Shown: positions 49,155-61,190 of the stretch, piece after piece
Position numbering within the stretch: position 1 is the stretch's first letter
Layout: every line of letters starts with the position of its first letter
Assembly: GCA_900239685.1 (NCBI GenBank)
Contig: OENT01000873.1
Coordinates: 1-64,000, forward strand
Length of the DNA: 64,000 nt
DNA from: Rotaria macrura
Taxonomy: Eukaryota > Rotifera > Eurotatoria > Philodinida > Philodinidae
Direction: 5' to 3'
Notes under the pieces: generated by a model
Told to the model about the DNA's origin: nothing
The model's database searches: none
Seen by the model: the letters and a program-made list of their open reading frames with translations, nothing else
Made by a program: the position numbers and the translations under genes

Positions 49155-50459
49155 ATGATTGTCTTCATTCAATTTATGCTTGTTGCAGTGACTCTCATCG
49201 TTTCACCAGTTACGAGTCAAAATAAATGTGGAGCATCAATAAAATGCTATCTTAGATATGAACATGAAGAATTTAGAAGTCAAACATTAAATATGACGCT
49301 ACGTTATTCTTATCATCAATCTGAAGTTACTCAATATACAACTGAAGATGGTGAACCATGTGCAAAAGTCGGTTGTGCTTGTTTTAGTTATCGAAGTGTT
49401 TGCTCTCATACACCGAGAGGAAATAATCATTTCGCAGAATGTACAGATGAAGATAAACAGAATCGAGCAATTCAATGGCATCGCGGATGGACGTCACAAG
49501 CTAAATGTGAACAAATGCGTAAACAACCTGACGTATTTCTTAATTTGACATGTTGCTATTCAAATCGTTGCAACAATCAACCAGAAAGAATCATTAACAT
49601 TGTTGATGCAAATGCTCCATTTCAAGTACAAAATCTTTTTGATCACCAAACTCTACCACCCGTATTTGTCCAATCCACACCATCCCCACAGTATAACAAT
49701 TATGAACATCATCAACCGGCAGCTCATGTACCAGATTCGTATCAGCAACAATATAACAGCTACGAGCAGCATCAACCTGTAGTTCAAACGCCTGATCCCC
49801 ATCAACAATCACAACAGTATAACAATTACGAACATCATCAACCTGCAGCTTACGTACCAGATTCATATCAGCAACCACAACATCAGAACCACTACGAACA
49901 ACACCCACCTGCATCTCATAACTCTGATCCTTATCAACAATCACAACATTATCACAATTATGAACATCATCAGCCAGCGGCTCACTCGCCTGATACCTAC
50001 ACTAACCAGTGGCAACAACATCAAAATGCTGAATATCGTCAACCTGTAGTTCATGTACCAGATTCGTATCCTTCACCGCAACATTCTAACAACTATGAGC
50101 CTTATCCATCTACGGCTCATATATACGATTCTCATCAATCACGACAACAATATAACAAGGATGAACACTATTCAACGAAATCTAATCTACCGGGCACCTT
50201 CAAGTCATCAAAATCATATGAAAATCATGTAAACTACTCAACGACATCGCCTGCATCTGATGTTCGTAAATCATCAAGATCGCATCAAAATCGTACATCA
50301 AAATTAAGTACGACAACTTCGCCTGACATCAATCAAACGAACCCAACTAGTGACAAGTCTTCGTCAGAAAATAATGCTTTTGTATCTAGTTCCCTTTCGA
50401 AGTCGGTGATCTTTTTTTCGCTTATATTCTCTTTTCGATTCATTATGCAGTTTTATTAG
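49155..50459 (+). CDS. Secreted three-finger (Ly6-like) protein with His/Pro/Gln-rich repeats
   Basis: A single 434-residue exon. Residues 1-22 are a signal peptide (FMLVAVTLIVSPVTSQ). About 24-140 is a cysteine-rich domain ending CCYSNRCNN, the hallmark CC-x4-CN end of three-finger (Ly6/uPAR) folds. About 180-320 carries six or more irregular 20-23-residue repeats of the type NYEHHQPAAHVPDSYQQ, rich in His, Gln, Pro and Tyr. A Ser/Thr-rich stretch follows, then a C-terminal hydrophobic tail (SVIFFSLIFSFRFI). The tail is compatible with GPI anchoring or a membrane anchor. Several N-glycosylation sequons are present. A polyadenylation signal is at 50610-50615. Function is unknown; it is perhaps a cell-surface or extracellular-matrix component. 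The repeats could bind metal through His, which is speculation. Confidence 0.8.
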   Translation: MIVFIQFMLVAVTLIVSPVTSQNKCGASIKCYLRYEHEEFRSQTLNMTLRYSYHQSEVTQYTTEDGEPCAKVGCACFSYRSVCSHTPRGNNHFAECTDEDKQNRAIQWHRGWTSQAKCEQMRKQPDVFLNLTCCYSNRCNNQPERIINIVDANAPFQVQNLFDHQTLPPVFVQSTPSPQYNNYEHHQPAAHVPDSYQQQYNSYEQHQPVVQTPDPHQQSQQYNNYEHHQPAAYVPDSYQQPQHQNHYEQHPPASHNSDPYQQSQHYHNYEHHQPAAHSPDTYTNQWQQHQNAEYRQPVVHVPDSYPSPQHSNNYEPYPSTAHIYDSHQSRQQYNKDEHYSTKSNLPGTFKSSKSYENHVNYSTTSPASDVRKSSRSHQNRTSKLSTTTSPDINQTNPTSDKSSSENNAFVSSSLSKSVIFFSLIFSFRFIMQFY

Positions 50460-52040
50460 AATTACGAATATCTCTAGTTGTCGATGATAAACTACTAATT
50501 GTGAACAAATAATATCCTTTGCGGTGCTGAATAATTAGATTACATTCAATTGAATAGTTTTTAATTTGTATTTTGTTTTGATTTTGTATTGTCGGTAAAG
50601 AAATTAGTGAATAAATCTTTGACTTTTCATATGCTAGTATGCAATTCATAACTATCGTTTGTATTTTGATTTGTTTTGACGATGATTCCTAGACTTCTTC
50701 ACTGTTTTGACATGGGTAACTGCCTCATTAGAACAATTAGAATAAAAAGATAAATCTTAAAAGTCGAGCAGATAGAACAATTACACACGAATATGTTCGA
50801 TCCTATCTTATTTCCAATGCAAATCCAAAAATTAATTGCCTGTGATTTTGTTGACCTAGGACAAAATCCTATTACAATTGTGCATTCTTTACTATTGATA
50901 TGAAGTATGACTCTAAATCGTTGACATCATTGAATTCAACTTCTTTTCTTTTGTGTTCGGTAGACCGATGGGTATTTGAAAATATAATTTAGACATCTTG
51001 AAAGTATAATATCGAGTCATAAGAATGATCGGTGTTATATTGAAATTAGACACAAACACTGAACATTACTATCAGCGAAATAACATTCCTGATATTTTCT
51101 CCGTTGTTATTGATCTATGCGTGTGTATGGATGATTCTCAATTATATAAACAACAAATATTCACTAATCTCTGATTGTCTGCTATTTTTGTTGTTTAATA
51201 TCAGACAACATCGAACTAAAACGAAACTAACATCTAGTAATGACGATTAGAGATTTTCTTTCTAGATACATCAATAAATAAAAGAAAATAAAAGAATGCT
51301 CAACTTTTCCTATATGTTTAAATTTTAACCAATGAAATTTCTCGATCTTCATTATATGATATTGTTGTTATGCTACTTGTTTGTTTGTTTGTTGTCGTTT
51401 TGAGGTAATATGACATTAATCATCAAATCAATATCAAAATAGAAAACTATTCATGCAGTTATGTGCAAATTTGATTCAACTATTTTTTTAACAACAATTT
51501 TAACAGATGCATTGTTGATGAAGATTATTGTTAGTAGCAAAGCGTAAGAGTTGATAACAATTAATTGAAGATCTGGTTATTGAGATTATGATTAGGGTTT
51601 AAGCGTTCCTCTGCCTTAAGTGTCTCCTCAAGGCAGTACTATCATGTGTATGAAAATTCGACGTTCTTGAAAATGAAAAATATATCGCTGTACATAGGAT
51701 TGTTATCAATACGTTTGATTGTATCGCATGCTCCTTATATCCGATGTTTCTATATAACCTAGATGTCGTTTTATTGAGTGCATTGAAGAACAATGTGCAT
51801 TTTACGGGTTCATTCTAGATAATCTATCACGTACTTGAAAATTAGATATGCAATCATATTAAAACAACGAAGAAAATTCTGGCTTGGGTTTATAATCTCA
51901 TTTTTTTCATGGTTTCGATCAGTTTAGCATGTTTCGGAACGATTTTCTATCGTTCCATGTCAAATTTCTCGTCGTAAATCATACGATTTTGTTTGTTTCT
52001 AATCACAACAAACTAAAAACATTAAAATTCATCTAGATCA
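50460..52040. other. Intergenic, no gene recognised
   Basis: AT-rich spacer between the secreted protein gene and the thioesterase pair. No repeat, RNA or coding signal is recognised. Confidence 0.5.
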
Positions 52041-54159
52041 ATGACTCAAGCAAATAACAATATGACCAAATCGATTAAAATCAATAAACCATCAGCTATT
52101 ATTCCTGCATCTGATAAACATACAGCCAGTGTAAGTGTACTTAGAAAATATATATGAATCTATCATCCATTCACGAAATATTTTAGTTAATATTTCTACA
52201 TGGTCTTGGTGATGTTGGGTAAAACATAACGATTTTTTTCTTTCGTATTTTAATGAAAAAACTAGTCACATGAAATAGAACGATTTGCAGCGATCGATAA
52301 AATTTCACAAATTGTGTTTCGGTACAATATATTTTGTTATTTTAGAGGAAGCTGGCTTGAAGCATTTGATTATTATAATATACCGAATAATGCTCGACAT
52401 GTAAAATATATATTTCCAACAGCGTAAGAAAAATTTATCATTATGCTTTAAGACATGATCACGTTTCTTAATAGTCCAATACGACCCATAACATTAAACT
52501 ATGGAATGACAATGCCGGGTTGTAAGTTGATCTCGAAAAGAAAAACGAAATTTTTCAATTATTCATGAATATTTAACAAGGGTTTGATGCATACGGTCTT
52601 GACCGAAGTTCCAAAGAAGATCAACAAGGGATATTAGACGCATCGAATTATCGTAAATAAATTTTCATTATGAAGAATTTATTTTTTTTTCAAATTTTAT
52701 TTCAATAGTGAATGAATTAATTGAAGATGAAATAAAGGCTGGAATTCCATCGGAACGTGTTGTAAGTAAACTAAACATTGGACGAAAATAGTTTCTTATC
52801 AATTTACATATCATTTTTTTAGATGATTGGAGGTTTTTCACAGTGAGTTGAAATGTAACTGCATTTATTATAGCATTGTAATGAATGTATTTTTCATCGA
52901 TTTTTCGTCGTAAAAGGACATGGATATGAGTGACATCATTTTTTTTTGTTTTTCTAAACAAAGTCTTTTAAAAGTTAGGAAACTTCCGGATCATTTTTCT
53001 TCAGATTGTTTTTTTCATAGAAGCATGCGTCGAAGTTCAACTTGAAAAGTTATAGGTCTCAGTCCCGTCAAAAATCAAAATTTCTTGTCCCTTGGGACCA
53101 CTTCGCAGTTCTCTATTTAGAATAGATCATTCCCATCAAGTATTAAAAGTTGAGTAGAAAAATAACCATCATCTGAGATTTGACTTCAATAAAAATCGAG
53201 AACCTCTAGTAATATATGCAGACATACAAGTTGTATATCTGTTAATCCTATTATTGCTTTCCTTGATTGTACGGAGATCATATGTCTGATCGGATTGAAG
53301 TTATCCGATTTCGATAATATACATGTCTTTAGAAGAAAAACTGACAAAACCTGAAAAATATGACTTCTCTATCTTGTGAATTTTTTATGTTGAAACGAAA
53401 AAATGAATTAAATAGGCTAGACATGCAGTAGTATTAGTACTAGAAGATTTTGAACCACAAAAGAATAACCTACTCGTAATAATCAATATTTTCTATTAAC
53501 TCACCGATCATTCTAAATCGATTTGAAAAATCGATGAAACGAAAATCATTCTAATGATATATTGTGTAAACTAAATAAATGTTTGTTTGACTTTCAAGGG
53601 GTGGTGCTGTTGCGCTTCATGCAGGTAAACTATTTATTTTCTGTTTTTGTGGTTCTTATTTAGTTGTTATTTTAGCATTAACAACACCTCATGTATTAGC
53701 TGGTGCTATGGGCCTATCGACTTGGCTTCCGCTATCTTCTAGTTTTCCTAAAGTAAATTGAATAAACTCTTTAACTATGTGACACAGTTTTGTGTATCGT
53801 TTAGGCTCTCGTAGCCGGTGATAAAAAAATGAATCTTCCCATTCTTCAATGTCATGGTAATGAAAAATTGAATAGCAAACTTAGCGTCTTCGTTTTCTAA
53901 AAATTAGGAATACAAGATCCAGTCGTTCAAATTGAATGGGGTCGATTAAGTGAACAAGTTTTCAAAGCAATGGGTTTCAAAAAATATCTTTTCAAAGAAT
54001 ATAAAGGATTAGTTCATTCATCGAATGATCAAGTAAGTAGAATTTACAAAAACAAAAACGTTTTATACAATTATTTTACTGTTTGTATCTATTTAGGAAA
54101 TTCGAGATGTGATCGCTTTCATTAAACAATATTTACCAAAGATAGATGCTAAACTTTAA
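52041..54159 (+). CDS. LYPLA1: Acyl-protein thioesterase / lysophospholipase, copy 1
   Basis: Twelve exons, 244 residues: 52041-52130, 52187-52218, 52346-52423, 52475-52521, 52581-52652, 52709-52761, 52823-52842, 53599-53624, 53676-53752, 53805-53856, 53908-54032, 54097-54159. The protein is an alpha/beta-hydrolase with FLHGLGDVGGSW, the nucleophile elbow GGFSQGGAV (Ser130), Asp186 in CHGIQDPVVQ and His219 in LVHSSNDQ. The triad and spacing match human LYPLA1/2, which remove palmitate from cysteine side chains of membrane-associated proteins and also act on lysophospholipids. No signal peptide is seen; it is cytosolic. An alternative ATG at 52062 would shorten the N-terminus by seven residues. 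A polyadenylation signal is at 54203-54208, only about 100 bp before the next copy. The symbol is given by similarity; LYPLA1 and LYPLA2 cannot be told apart. Confidence 0.95.
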
Positions 54160-54308
54160 CAACTTTTTTTTATCTGATTGCATATTGTTTCTAGAATTAT
54201 GTAATAAACTAAAAGTTACTATAGATATATTTTCTAGGATTTGTTTTTCATCGTCTTTGACATGTTTGTTCTTATTGATCTAGATTATCAAATTTCAAAA
54301 TTCAACTA

Positions 54309-57071
54309 ATGAATAAATCACCTGCTGTTATTCTTGCCACTGCCAAGCAGACTGCTACTGTAAGCCAATTCGTCTATAAATATCCACAAATTCTATTTCG
54401 TCTATCTAGGTTATATTTTTACATGGTCTCGGCGATGTCGGGTATGAATATGTATAGTTGTCAATAAATGTTTGTAATATTTTTCTATCAGTGATAACTG
54501 GAAATCATTTTAAAAATTATACAACTCTACTGTAAATATTTCTTAATTATCATTTACTTATCATCAGGGATGAATTGAAACTAATTTATGATCTCGAGAA
54601 ATCACTGTTTATGTTCTGATCGATCGGATTCTATCGCTAACAGAAATATTCATATTTTGAATGAAACTGTTCGATTCGTTATAGAGATTCGTACAAGATC
54701 TATAGAAACCATGAATACAAAACAATATTTATCTGAAATTAGATATTTACTACATTTTAATTTTTTTTCTCTTACTTAATGGTTGCACAGACTGATCTAA
54801 ATAGAATGTGCTCATTTCGTGAAAACCAGTCACATTCTCTTATAATCATTCGTCGAAATAGTATCGTAGTATTCAGATTTTCTAAGGACAAATATTGGAC
54901 GATCGAGCAGGTTTTTTAAAATATTCGATTATTGAAGATTTCAGTAGATTATAATCGGATTTTTGTGCAGAAAAATCCGATTATAATTTACTGAAATCGC
55001 CCATCAATTTATATTTTTTCACCGGGTCAATATCTTTCATTAGAGTAATAGTTCATTTTCGAACAAAACTCATTCCCTATATTGACACTTACAAGATTTT
55101 GCTGTTCACTCATAAATATTAACTTTACATGTGGAGTTTTCTAATATAGTATCTTATTTTTTTACTAGACTAATTACAATAGGCTAATAATGATAATAAG
55201 TATACAAAAAAAATAAAGTATATTATGCGTACCACGATGCACGTCAGAGTAGAAGCTGGAAAAAAATACTCAGTGCATAAGCATTATTTATCCAGATTAA
55301 TTTTCTGAACGTAAGCGTGAATTCACCTTGCGAACGTAAATCCTACAGTTTCTGTCACTGTAAGGCTATAAGGACAGTGATTCTTGAATAGATATTAACT
55401 CGAGCATGCCTCGTTTTTTCGTCGTCATGATCTTAAAGACAAGTTTTTTTCTCTTTCGAAACATAGCATTGATATAGATTTATGATTGGACATAAAATCT
55501 CATTTATTTCATATCGGGTGTTTCTCTTTTCTTTGTATATTGAAGAGCAAGCTGGCAACAAGCTTTTAGCATGTATCGCATTGCGAAGGCTGTTCCACAT
55601 GTAAAATTCATATTTCCTAATGCGTAAGTAAACAAATGAATTCATTGCAGAAAGACATTCTTTCTGTTTGTATGTGACTAGTCCGACTCAGAGAGTAACA
55701 TTAAACATGGGAATGCAAATGCCGAGTTGTAAGTTTATTCAATAGATAGAATATACAAGGAAAAATTCATTTTTAAAACAGGGTTTGATATTTATGGTCT
55801 TGATCATAATGCTAAAGAAGATCAAGAAGGCATTGAAAAAGCATCAAAACTTTGTAAGATTTTCTTTTCGATGAAAAATAACATTTGCTTTAGTACAATA
55901 TTGTATTTTTTAAGTAAATGATCTTGTCGAAGAAGAAATGAAACTTGGAATACCATCGGAACGTATAGTAGGTTGATTGAATTCGATGTTTTTTGTTTTT
56001 GTAAGTATTTCTTTTATTATTTTAGATAGTTGGTGGTTTTTCAATGTGAGTGAACAAATACATTTTGATTCTGCTCTAAGTATTCATACATGATTTTAGG
56101 GGTGGCGCTGTTGCTATTCATACCGGTATTGGAATTTTTATGTTTTTTACGCTCTCATATTCATTGATGGTTTTCAGCATTAACTTCTCCTCATACACTC
56201 GGAGGAGTTTTGGCTCTATCGACATGGCTTCCTTTATCAAAAGAATTTCCTAAAGTTGTTTTTCTTGTGTTTGAATAAACTTTCAAATGAAAAGATGACT
56301 TTTCTTTGTGTTAGGCACTCGTATCTGCTGATAAAAAAGCCAATTTGCCAATTCTTCAATGTCATGGTACGGGAAAAAAATCTGACTAAATTTAAACGAA
56401 AAGTAAAATTTTCTCTACTCATTTATATAGGCGATCAAGATTCGTTGGTTCAACTACAATGGGCTCGTCTTACTGAACAACAACTCAAAACAATGGGCTT
56501 CAAACAATATACATTCAAAGAATATAAAAATATGGATCATTCCTCTTGCGATCAAGTAAAATATTTTAACTATTCATTCATCTTCTATCTCAACTATAGA
56601 CTGAGGATGATAAAGCGAAGCGTTCGAAATACTTCTCGATATATTTGATTATTAAAAACCAAAATTTAGCAACTAGATCATTACAAACGAGTTTTGATTT
56701 TCTTCAACGTATTATTTCTATGTTGAAATGTGTTTCAATCAAATATGAAAAAATGTGTCACCGAAACCAGTTGAAATCGATGTCCTATATTATTGATGAG
56801 TGTTATTCGTTGTGCTATACTTCGACAGTTTTCAATAGATAGAATTTCAGCAGCATAATAGTCCGATCATTACTTGGTTAGGGGAATCTTCTCTTGTTAG
56901 TGTATTTTCATGAATATATGAAGGAGATTATCACTGGCTGTTAATGACATCGACACCAATGAAGCAGTGACTGAAATCCAACAGTATTCAAATTTTTATG
57001 TATCTATTTCTTTCTAGGAAATGAATGATGTCAGTGGGTTTATCGCACAAAACTTGCCGAAAGTCGATTAA
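54309..57071 (+). CDS. Acyl-protein thioesterase / lysophospholipase, copy 2
   Basis: Twelve exons, 228 residues: 54309-54359, 54410-54441, 55546-55623, 55682-55728, 55782-55853, 55915-55967, 56026-56045, 56100-56125, 56178-56254, 56315-56366, 56431-56555, 57018-57071. Exons 2-11 have exactly the same lengths and phases as copy 1, so the pair arose by tandem duplication. The triad is kept: Ser117 in GGFSMGGAV, Asp173 in CHGDQDSLV and His206 in MDHSSCDQ. Met replaces the usual Gln after the nucleophile. The second intron is expanded to 1.1 kb and contains a MITE fragment. The donor after exon 9 is weak (GTTGTT). A polyadenylation signal is at 57177-57182. The role is as for copy 1; the two may differ in substrate preference. 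Confidence 0.93.
54920..55026. repeat. MITE fragment in thioesterase intron
   Basis: A near-perfect hairpin pairs GATTTCAGTAGATTATAATC with GATTATAATTTACTGAAATC (54938-54998), with CGGATTTTT / AAAAATCCG at the tip. It is followed by an end-like TTTTTTCACCGGG. The tip and end resemble the element at 16591-17016, so it probably belongs to the same family and has lost its left end. Confidence 0.65.
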
Positions 57072-57532
57072 TTATGAAATCGAAACTTCAAACTGTTGCT
57101 ATTGACGCCTACGTATTTATAATTTATGTTATTATCATTCATCTTTCTTTTTGCTGTCGTGTGAACTAACAAACACAATAAATCTGCCATCGTGTACTAT
57201 CATCAGTAGATAAATAAAATAATCAATTGCATTCTGATGATCAATGAGGTGAGAAGGGCGTAGCGGGGGGGGGGGGGGGTTCGCAGAGAGATGAATCCTT
57301 TTCTAGCCAAACATACGGTTATGCACACATTTAAGTTTTTTTTTTTTGATCCTCAATATGATTCGATTTTTTGTAAGATACAACACCACAGGTGTTTCAG
57401 TGTCAGATCTGGAAAGTCAGCAGATCTCAGCCATGGAAATTTGCAATGCTTACCACTTTTGTGCTTCCTTATCTTTCTGTTTAATGATTAACACTTTTTC
57501 TTCTGTGAATGCAACAATTCATAGATGACTAA
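57072..57532. other. Convergent intergenic region
   Basis: Separates the 3' ends of thioesterase copy 2 (plus) and the minus-strand secreted protein gene. It holds the polyadenylation signal 57177-57182 and a run of 15 G (57265-57279). The run may be a sequencing or assembly weak point. Confidence 0.6.
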
Positions 57533-58753
57533 TTATAAATAAAAAACAAACCAGAAATTAATTACTACGAAGAAGTAGAAACAATGCAATCTCCGAGTAA
57601 TAGTAGCCGAAGAATGTAACGGTTGAATGCTGTAAAATTTCAAGTGATTATCTCGATTTGCCAAGAAATCTTGGACATTAGCTGATCTATTCGCAGTGAA
57701 ATGGGCACTTCCACCGAATATAATACCACGGCCAGTTGTTGGAACACTGTTAGCCCAGTTAAGACTGCGAACAGACGCACCGAAAGCCATTTCACCATAG
57801 CGAAAGATAATAAAATCGATGCTCTCAAGATCAAGTCCATAGACACGTCCTTTCTTCTGACGTACGAGATCGACTGCTTGGAAATAGGGACTTTGATCAC
57901 CCGATGTAATATTCAATTTAAAATACGGCGTCCATGAAACAAGAAAATAATCCGTCAACTTAGTTCGAGCATCGATGTAAGCTGAGGTATTTTCGGATGC
58001 TGTACAAAATATATCGATTGTTCTTTGCATGGAACTGGGTAACATTTCCATACCAAGCCATTGAAAATCTACTATTCGTAGAGTCTCCATGAACTTCTTG
58101 AAATTGGACAGATCACCATGGACTCCATCTGGATAAATCATTACTCCATCAATCACCGTCTGAAATTGGGTCATGTTCGGATCAGTAATCACTCTTACAC
58201 TGGATCTATCACTATAATATGTTCGGTTAACCATTATCTCCATACTGTAGAATGGATTGTTGATCAGATACTGCGATTGAAGATTAGTGTCATTCAATAT
58301 ACGGCGAAAGTCTTGTAGATTATCGATTAAGTCATTTGCATGACTACCACCGATATACACATGATCTCTGGGCGTTGTAACATTTCGAATTTTTAATGAT
58401 GCATTTGGATAGAATGTAGCGTTCCATCCTCGATTGAATAATAACTCCAGTGTGGTATTAGTTGATTCAATCAAAGTAGCATGATTTGGAACGAAATCCT
58501 TGAGAATTTGCTCCTGAGTGAAATCTTTCAAAGCATAAATTCCGTAAAGATCAGTGAAAACGTCAGATGGATGAGCGACAAATTCCAAAAAAGTAGGATC
58601 AACCGTGTAAGGATCGATGAGTACTCGTTGCAGAAGAAGATTCAAGTCAGGTTCGTGTACTGTTCGTGACTCATTAGTGTCCATAGTCAATATTGTTGGA
58701 ATTCTGATATTAGCAAAGAAAAATATCGTCAAAGAACACATTAGTATTTGCAT
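57533..58753 (-). CDS. Secreted glycoprotein of unknown family
   Basis: A single exon of 406 residues from ATG 58753. A hydrophobic N-terminus (MQILMCSLTIFFFANI) fits a signal peptide, and a hydrophobic C-terminus (FYFFVVINFWFVFYL) fits a GPI signal or tail anchor. About eleven N-glycosylation sequons (NES, NTT, NAT, NAS, NVT, NDT, NRT, NMT, NTS, NIT, NRS) support passage through the secretory pathway. Two glycine motifs stand out, YIGGSHAND (about residue 132) and IIFGGSAHF (about 345). There are few cysteines. I do not recognise the family. It is convergent with thioesterase copy 2. The open frame is long, uninterrupted and coding-like, so I am confident it is a gene but not of its function. 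Confidence 0.8.
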   Translation of the reverse strand: MQILMCSLTIFFFANIRIPTILTMDTNESRTVHEPDLNLLLQRVLIDPYTVDPTFLEFVAHPSDVFTDLYGIYALKDFTQEQILKDFVPNHATLIESTNTTLELLFNRGWNATFYPNASLKIRNVTTPRDHVYIGGSHANDLIDNLQDFRRILNDTNLQSQYLINNPFYSMEIMVNRTYYSDRSSVRVITDPNMTQFQTVIDGVMIYPDGVHGDLSNFKKFMETLRIVDFQWLGMEMLPSSMQRTIDIFCTASENTSAYIDARTKLTDYFLVSWTPYFKLNITSGDQSPYFQAVDLVRQKKGRVYGLDLESIDFIIFRYGEMAFGASVRSLNWANSVPTTGRGIIFGGSAHFTANRSANVQDFLANRDNHLKFYSIQPLHSSATITRRLHCFYFFVVINFWFVFYL

Positions 58754-61190
58754 TTTTACATATTTGTTCGAATTTCTTCAATGAGAAATACACACGAGAA
58801 GAGAATCTAAGATTTTTCTTGTGCTTATCAAACAAAGTTCTTATCTTTATTGAAGACTATTCGAGATATTTTTATATCTTAGTCACATGGAAGGATCGAG
58901 CGAGTAGAATGATATGACGAGAAGAAACGAGAACCAAACGATTGTATTTCGTGGATTGAACATATGAAACACAAGTACATAGATAGCTGAATCACAATAC
59001 AAAATTAAGAAAAGCATTGTAAAAAGTATCTACAAGTTATTTTCACATACAGCGATAATATAAAGTTATCACGCTCTACCATCTCACATCATGAATCCCA
59101 GAAATATTTCAAAGAAACACATAGAAAGCCAATCAACTTTATCAATGTTCTTTAATTATTTCTGAAGGTGATAGAGTTCAGTTTATAAATGTGGAGTCGT
59201 CATACTTTCACACGAATGAGATTTCTTGTAGCAACATTCAGTGAAAATTCCAAATTGATAGGTCATTCATGTAGGTCATGTTTTATGAAAAGATCGAGTT
59301 ATAAATTGAATAAGTCGCGTTTTGAACTTGTTTTCATATTCCTTATCGTATGTTTTCTGAGTTCTCACTGTATGGTACAGTATTCTTCCATTTTGTATAT
59401 TCGTTAGATATGACATTAAAAACGTTATTCAAACAGCTTGAAAAATCATTCTACTTGTTGCCTCGATTTACTGAATCACAAGTGTGCTAGCATAGCAGAA
59501 GAAGTCCACAAAGTAACCATACAATACTTACGTCGTTTTAGTTTTTTGAATTGAAATTTCTGAACAGTTGTCGTTATCATGAAAACCAAGATATTTATTG
59601 AAGAAAGCATATGTGCATTATAGATATATATGAAGAATGTACGAAAATATCTAATAAATGCGTAGTATATAGTTTAGAAAATTTCAAAATTTCTTTACTA
59701 TAGTATCGCATCGTTACGTTTAATAATCTAAATAGAGAAATAGTGAAGCGTTCTGTTTAACGAGTCATCTTTTCGAACTCATAAATCTTTATGACTAACA
59801 CAAGTAAAAATAAACCTTCACGCGTAGCTTACAGCACTTATTTCAGATTGTTCTAAACAACAACATTTCTCAAGCAACCATATAAAACGAATGTGATACC
59901 ATGAAAACTTGTCGAGTCATTTTTCTGAGAGTGCAAGTTTACTGTTACATCTATGGGATAATTCTAGAGCATTTATCAACAGCCGCATCCATGTTTATTG
60001 ATTGTTCAAGGCGACGTCCTAATTTCATATTCTCCTAGAGACGTTATACCATGACAAACATCATTGTTCAAGGTGAGGTATGCACTTGACATGAGGATGG
60101 AGGCGTATGCCTGTGAATGTACATATTGATAGATTGACATTTCTACGAGAAACTAATGACACTACTGATTTCGAATAATTTGTTTAATGATTGAATTAGT
60201 TTTGAGTGTTGAATTCTTCGTTGTGAAAAGAAGTTAAAGTATGACACTCATGAAAGTGAATGTTTTTAGTGTTCGAATTCATGTTGGAATTTGATTAGAA
60301 ACATGGATTGAGCCAATCGATGAAGTCTTGAGAGATGTTAATATCGGAGATAAAAATAGAACAGTGCTATTTTTACGAGTATCGCAATAACTTGCGCTTA
60401 TCAGATCTGAACTATTAGAATTATTAGAATTCATTTTGTGATATTTTTTCTCCAACTAAACAAGTAATTCGATGCAATGATTCTGATCAAAGAAATGTAG
60501 TTTGTCAAATAAAATGTGTTTGATTCTTGTTTGTCTAATGTCTCTCCTTCACAGACGTCATAAAGTGAGTCTCTCTAAATTATTTCCAACATGTATTCAA
60601 GTTTTCCTGAGATTTTTTATGTGCCTCACCGAAAATTGACTTTTCTGGAGAAAATATACATCACTAAACATAATAACTGTTATTATTGATATATTATTTT
60701 ATATTTAGATGAATGAATTTAAACTTATGTAGAAAAACCTTAAGCACTGCATGAGTATCATGACGGATTCGAAAACAAATGCAATACTATCATATCCCAA
60801 CTCGTTAGACATTGATATTTATCTCATTATTGTTATCTCATATGAATTAAGACATTTGTAAATATACGAAAATTCTCATTGTATTTTTCACAGGATATAC
60901 TGGTCACATTTACGCCTTCGTTTTTATTAGTTTGACACCGAGGAAGTAAAGTGTGGATATTTGCGTGACAACTCGTTTCAGAGGATTTACAGACTAGAAA
61001 ACATTATATTGAAGACGACGTTGTTTTTTGATGATGAATGTGACGATCTTCGAAATTCTTAAATTAGCCATAGATAGTTCGGGTTTTATTCGATCTAAAT
61101 CTGTAGTCGGTATTGAAGTAACCGTGAAACAAAGCTTTCAAAATCGATATAGTTTTGACTTAAATCTTTTATGTATCAATATTCATTACT
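58754..61190. other. Intergenic, no gene recognised
   Basis: Upstream of the minus-strand secreted protein gene. A 72-codon frame at 59189-59407 is unconvincing. No RNA gene or repeat is recognised. Confidence 0.5.

Noticed and set aside
49594..49944. 116-codon minus-strand open frame
   Set aside because: It is antisense to the His/Gln/Pro repeats of the secreted protein gene.
57265..57279. Run of 15 G as a possible structural or regulatory element
   Set aside because: A homopolymer between convergent genes is more likely slippage or an assembly weak point; nothing else supports a function.
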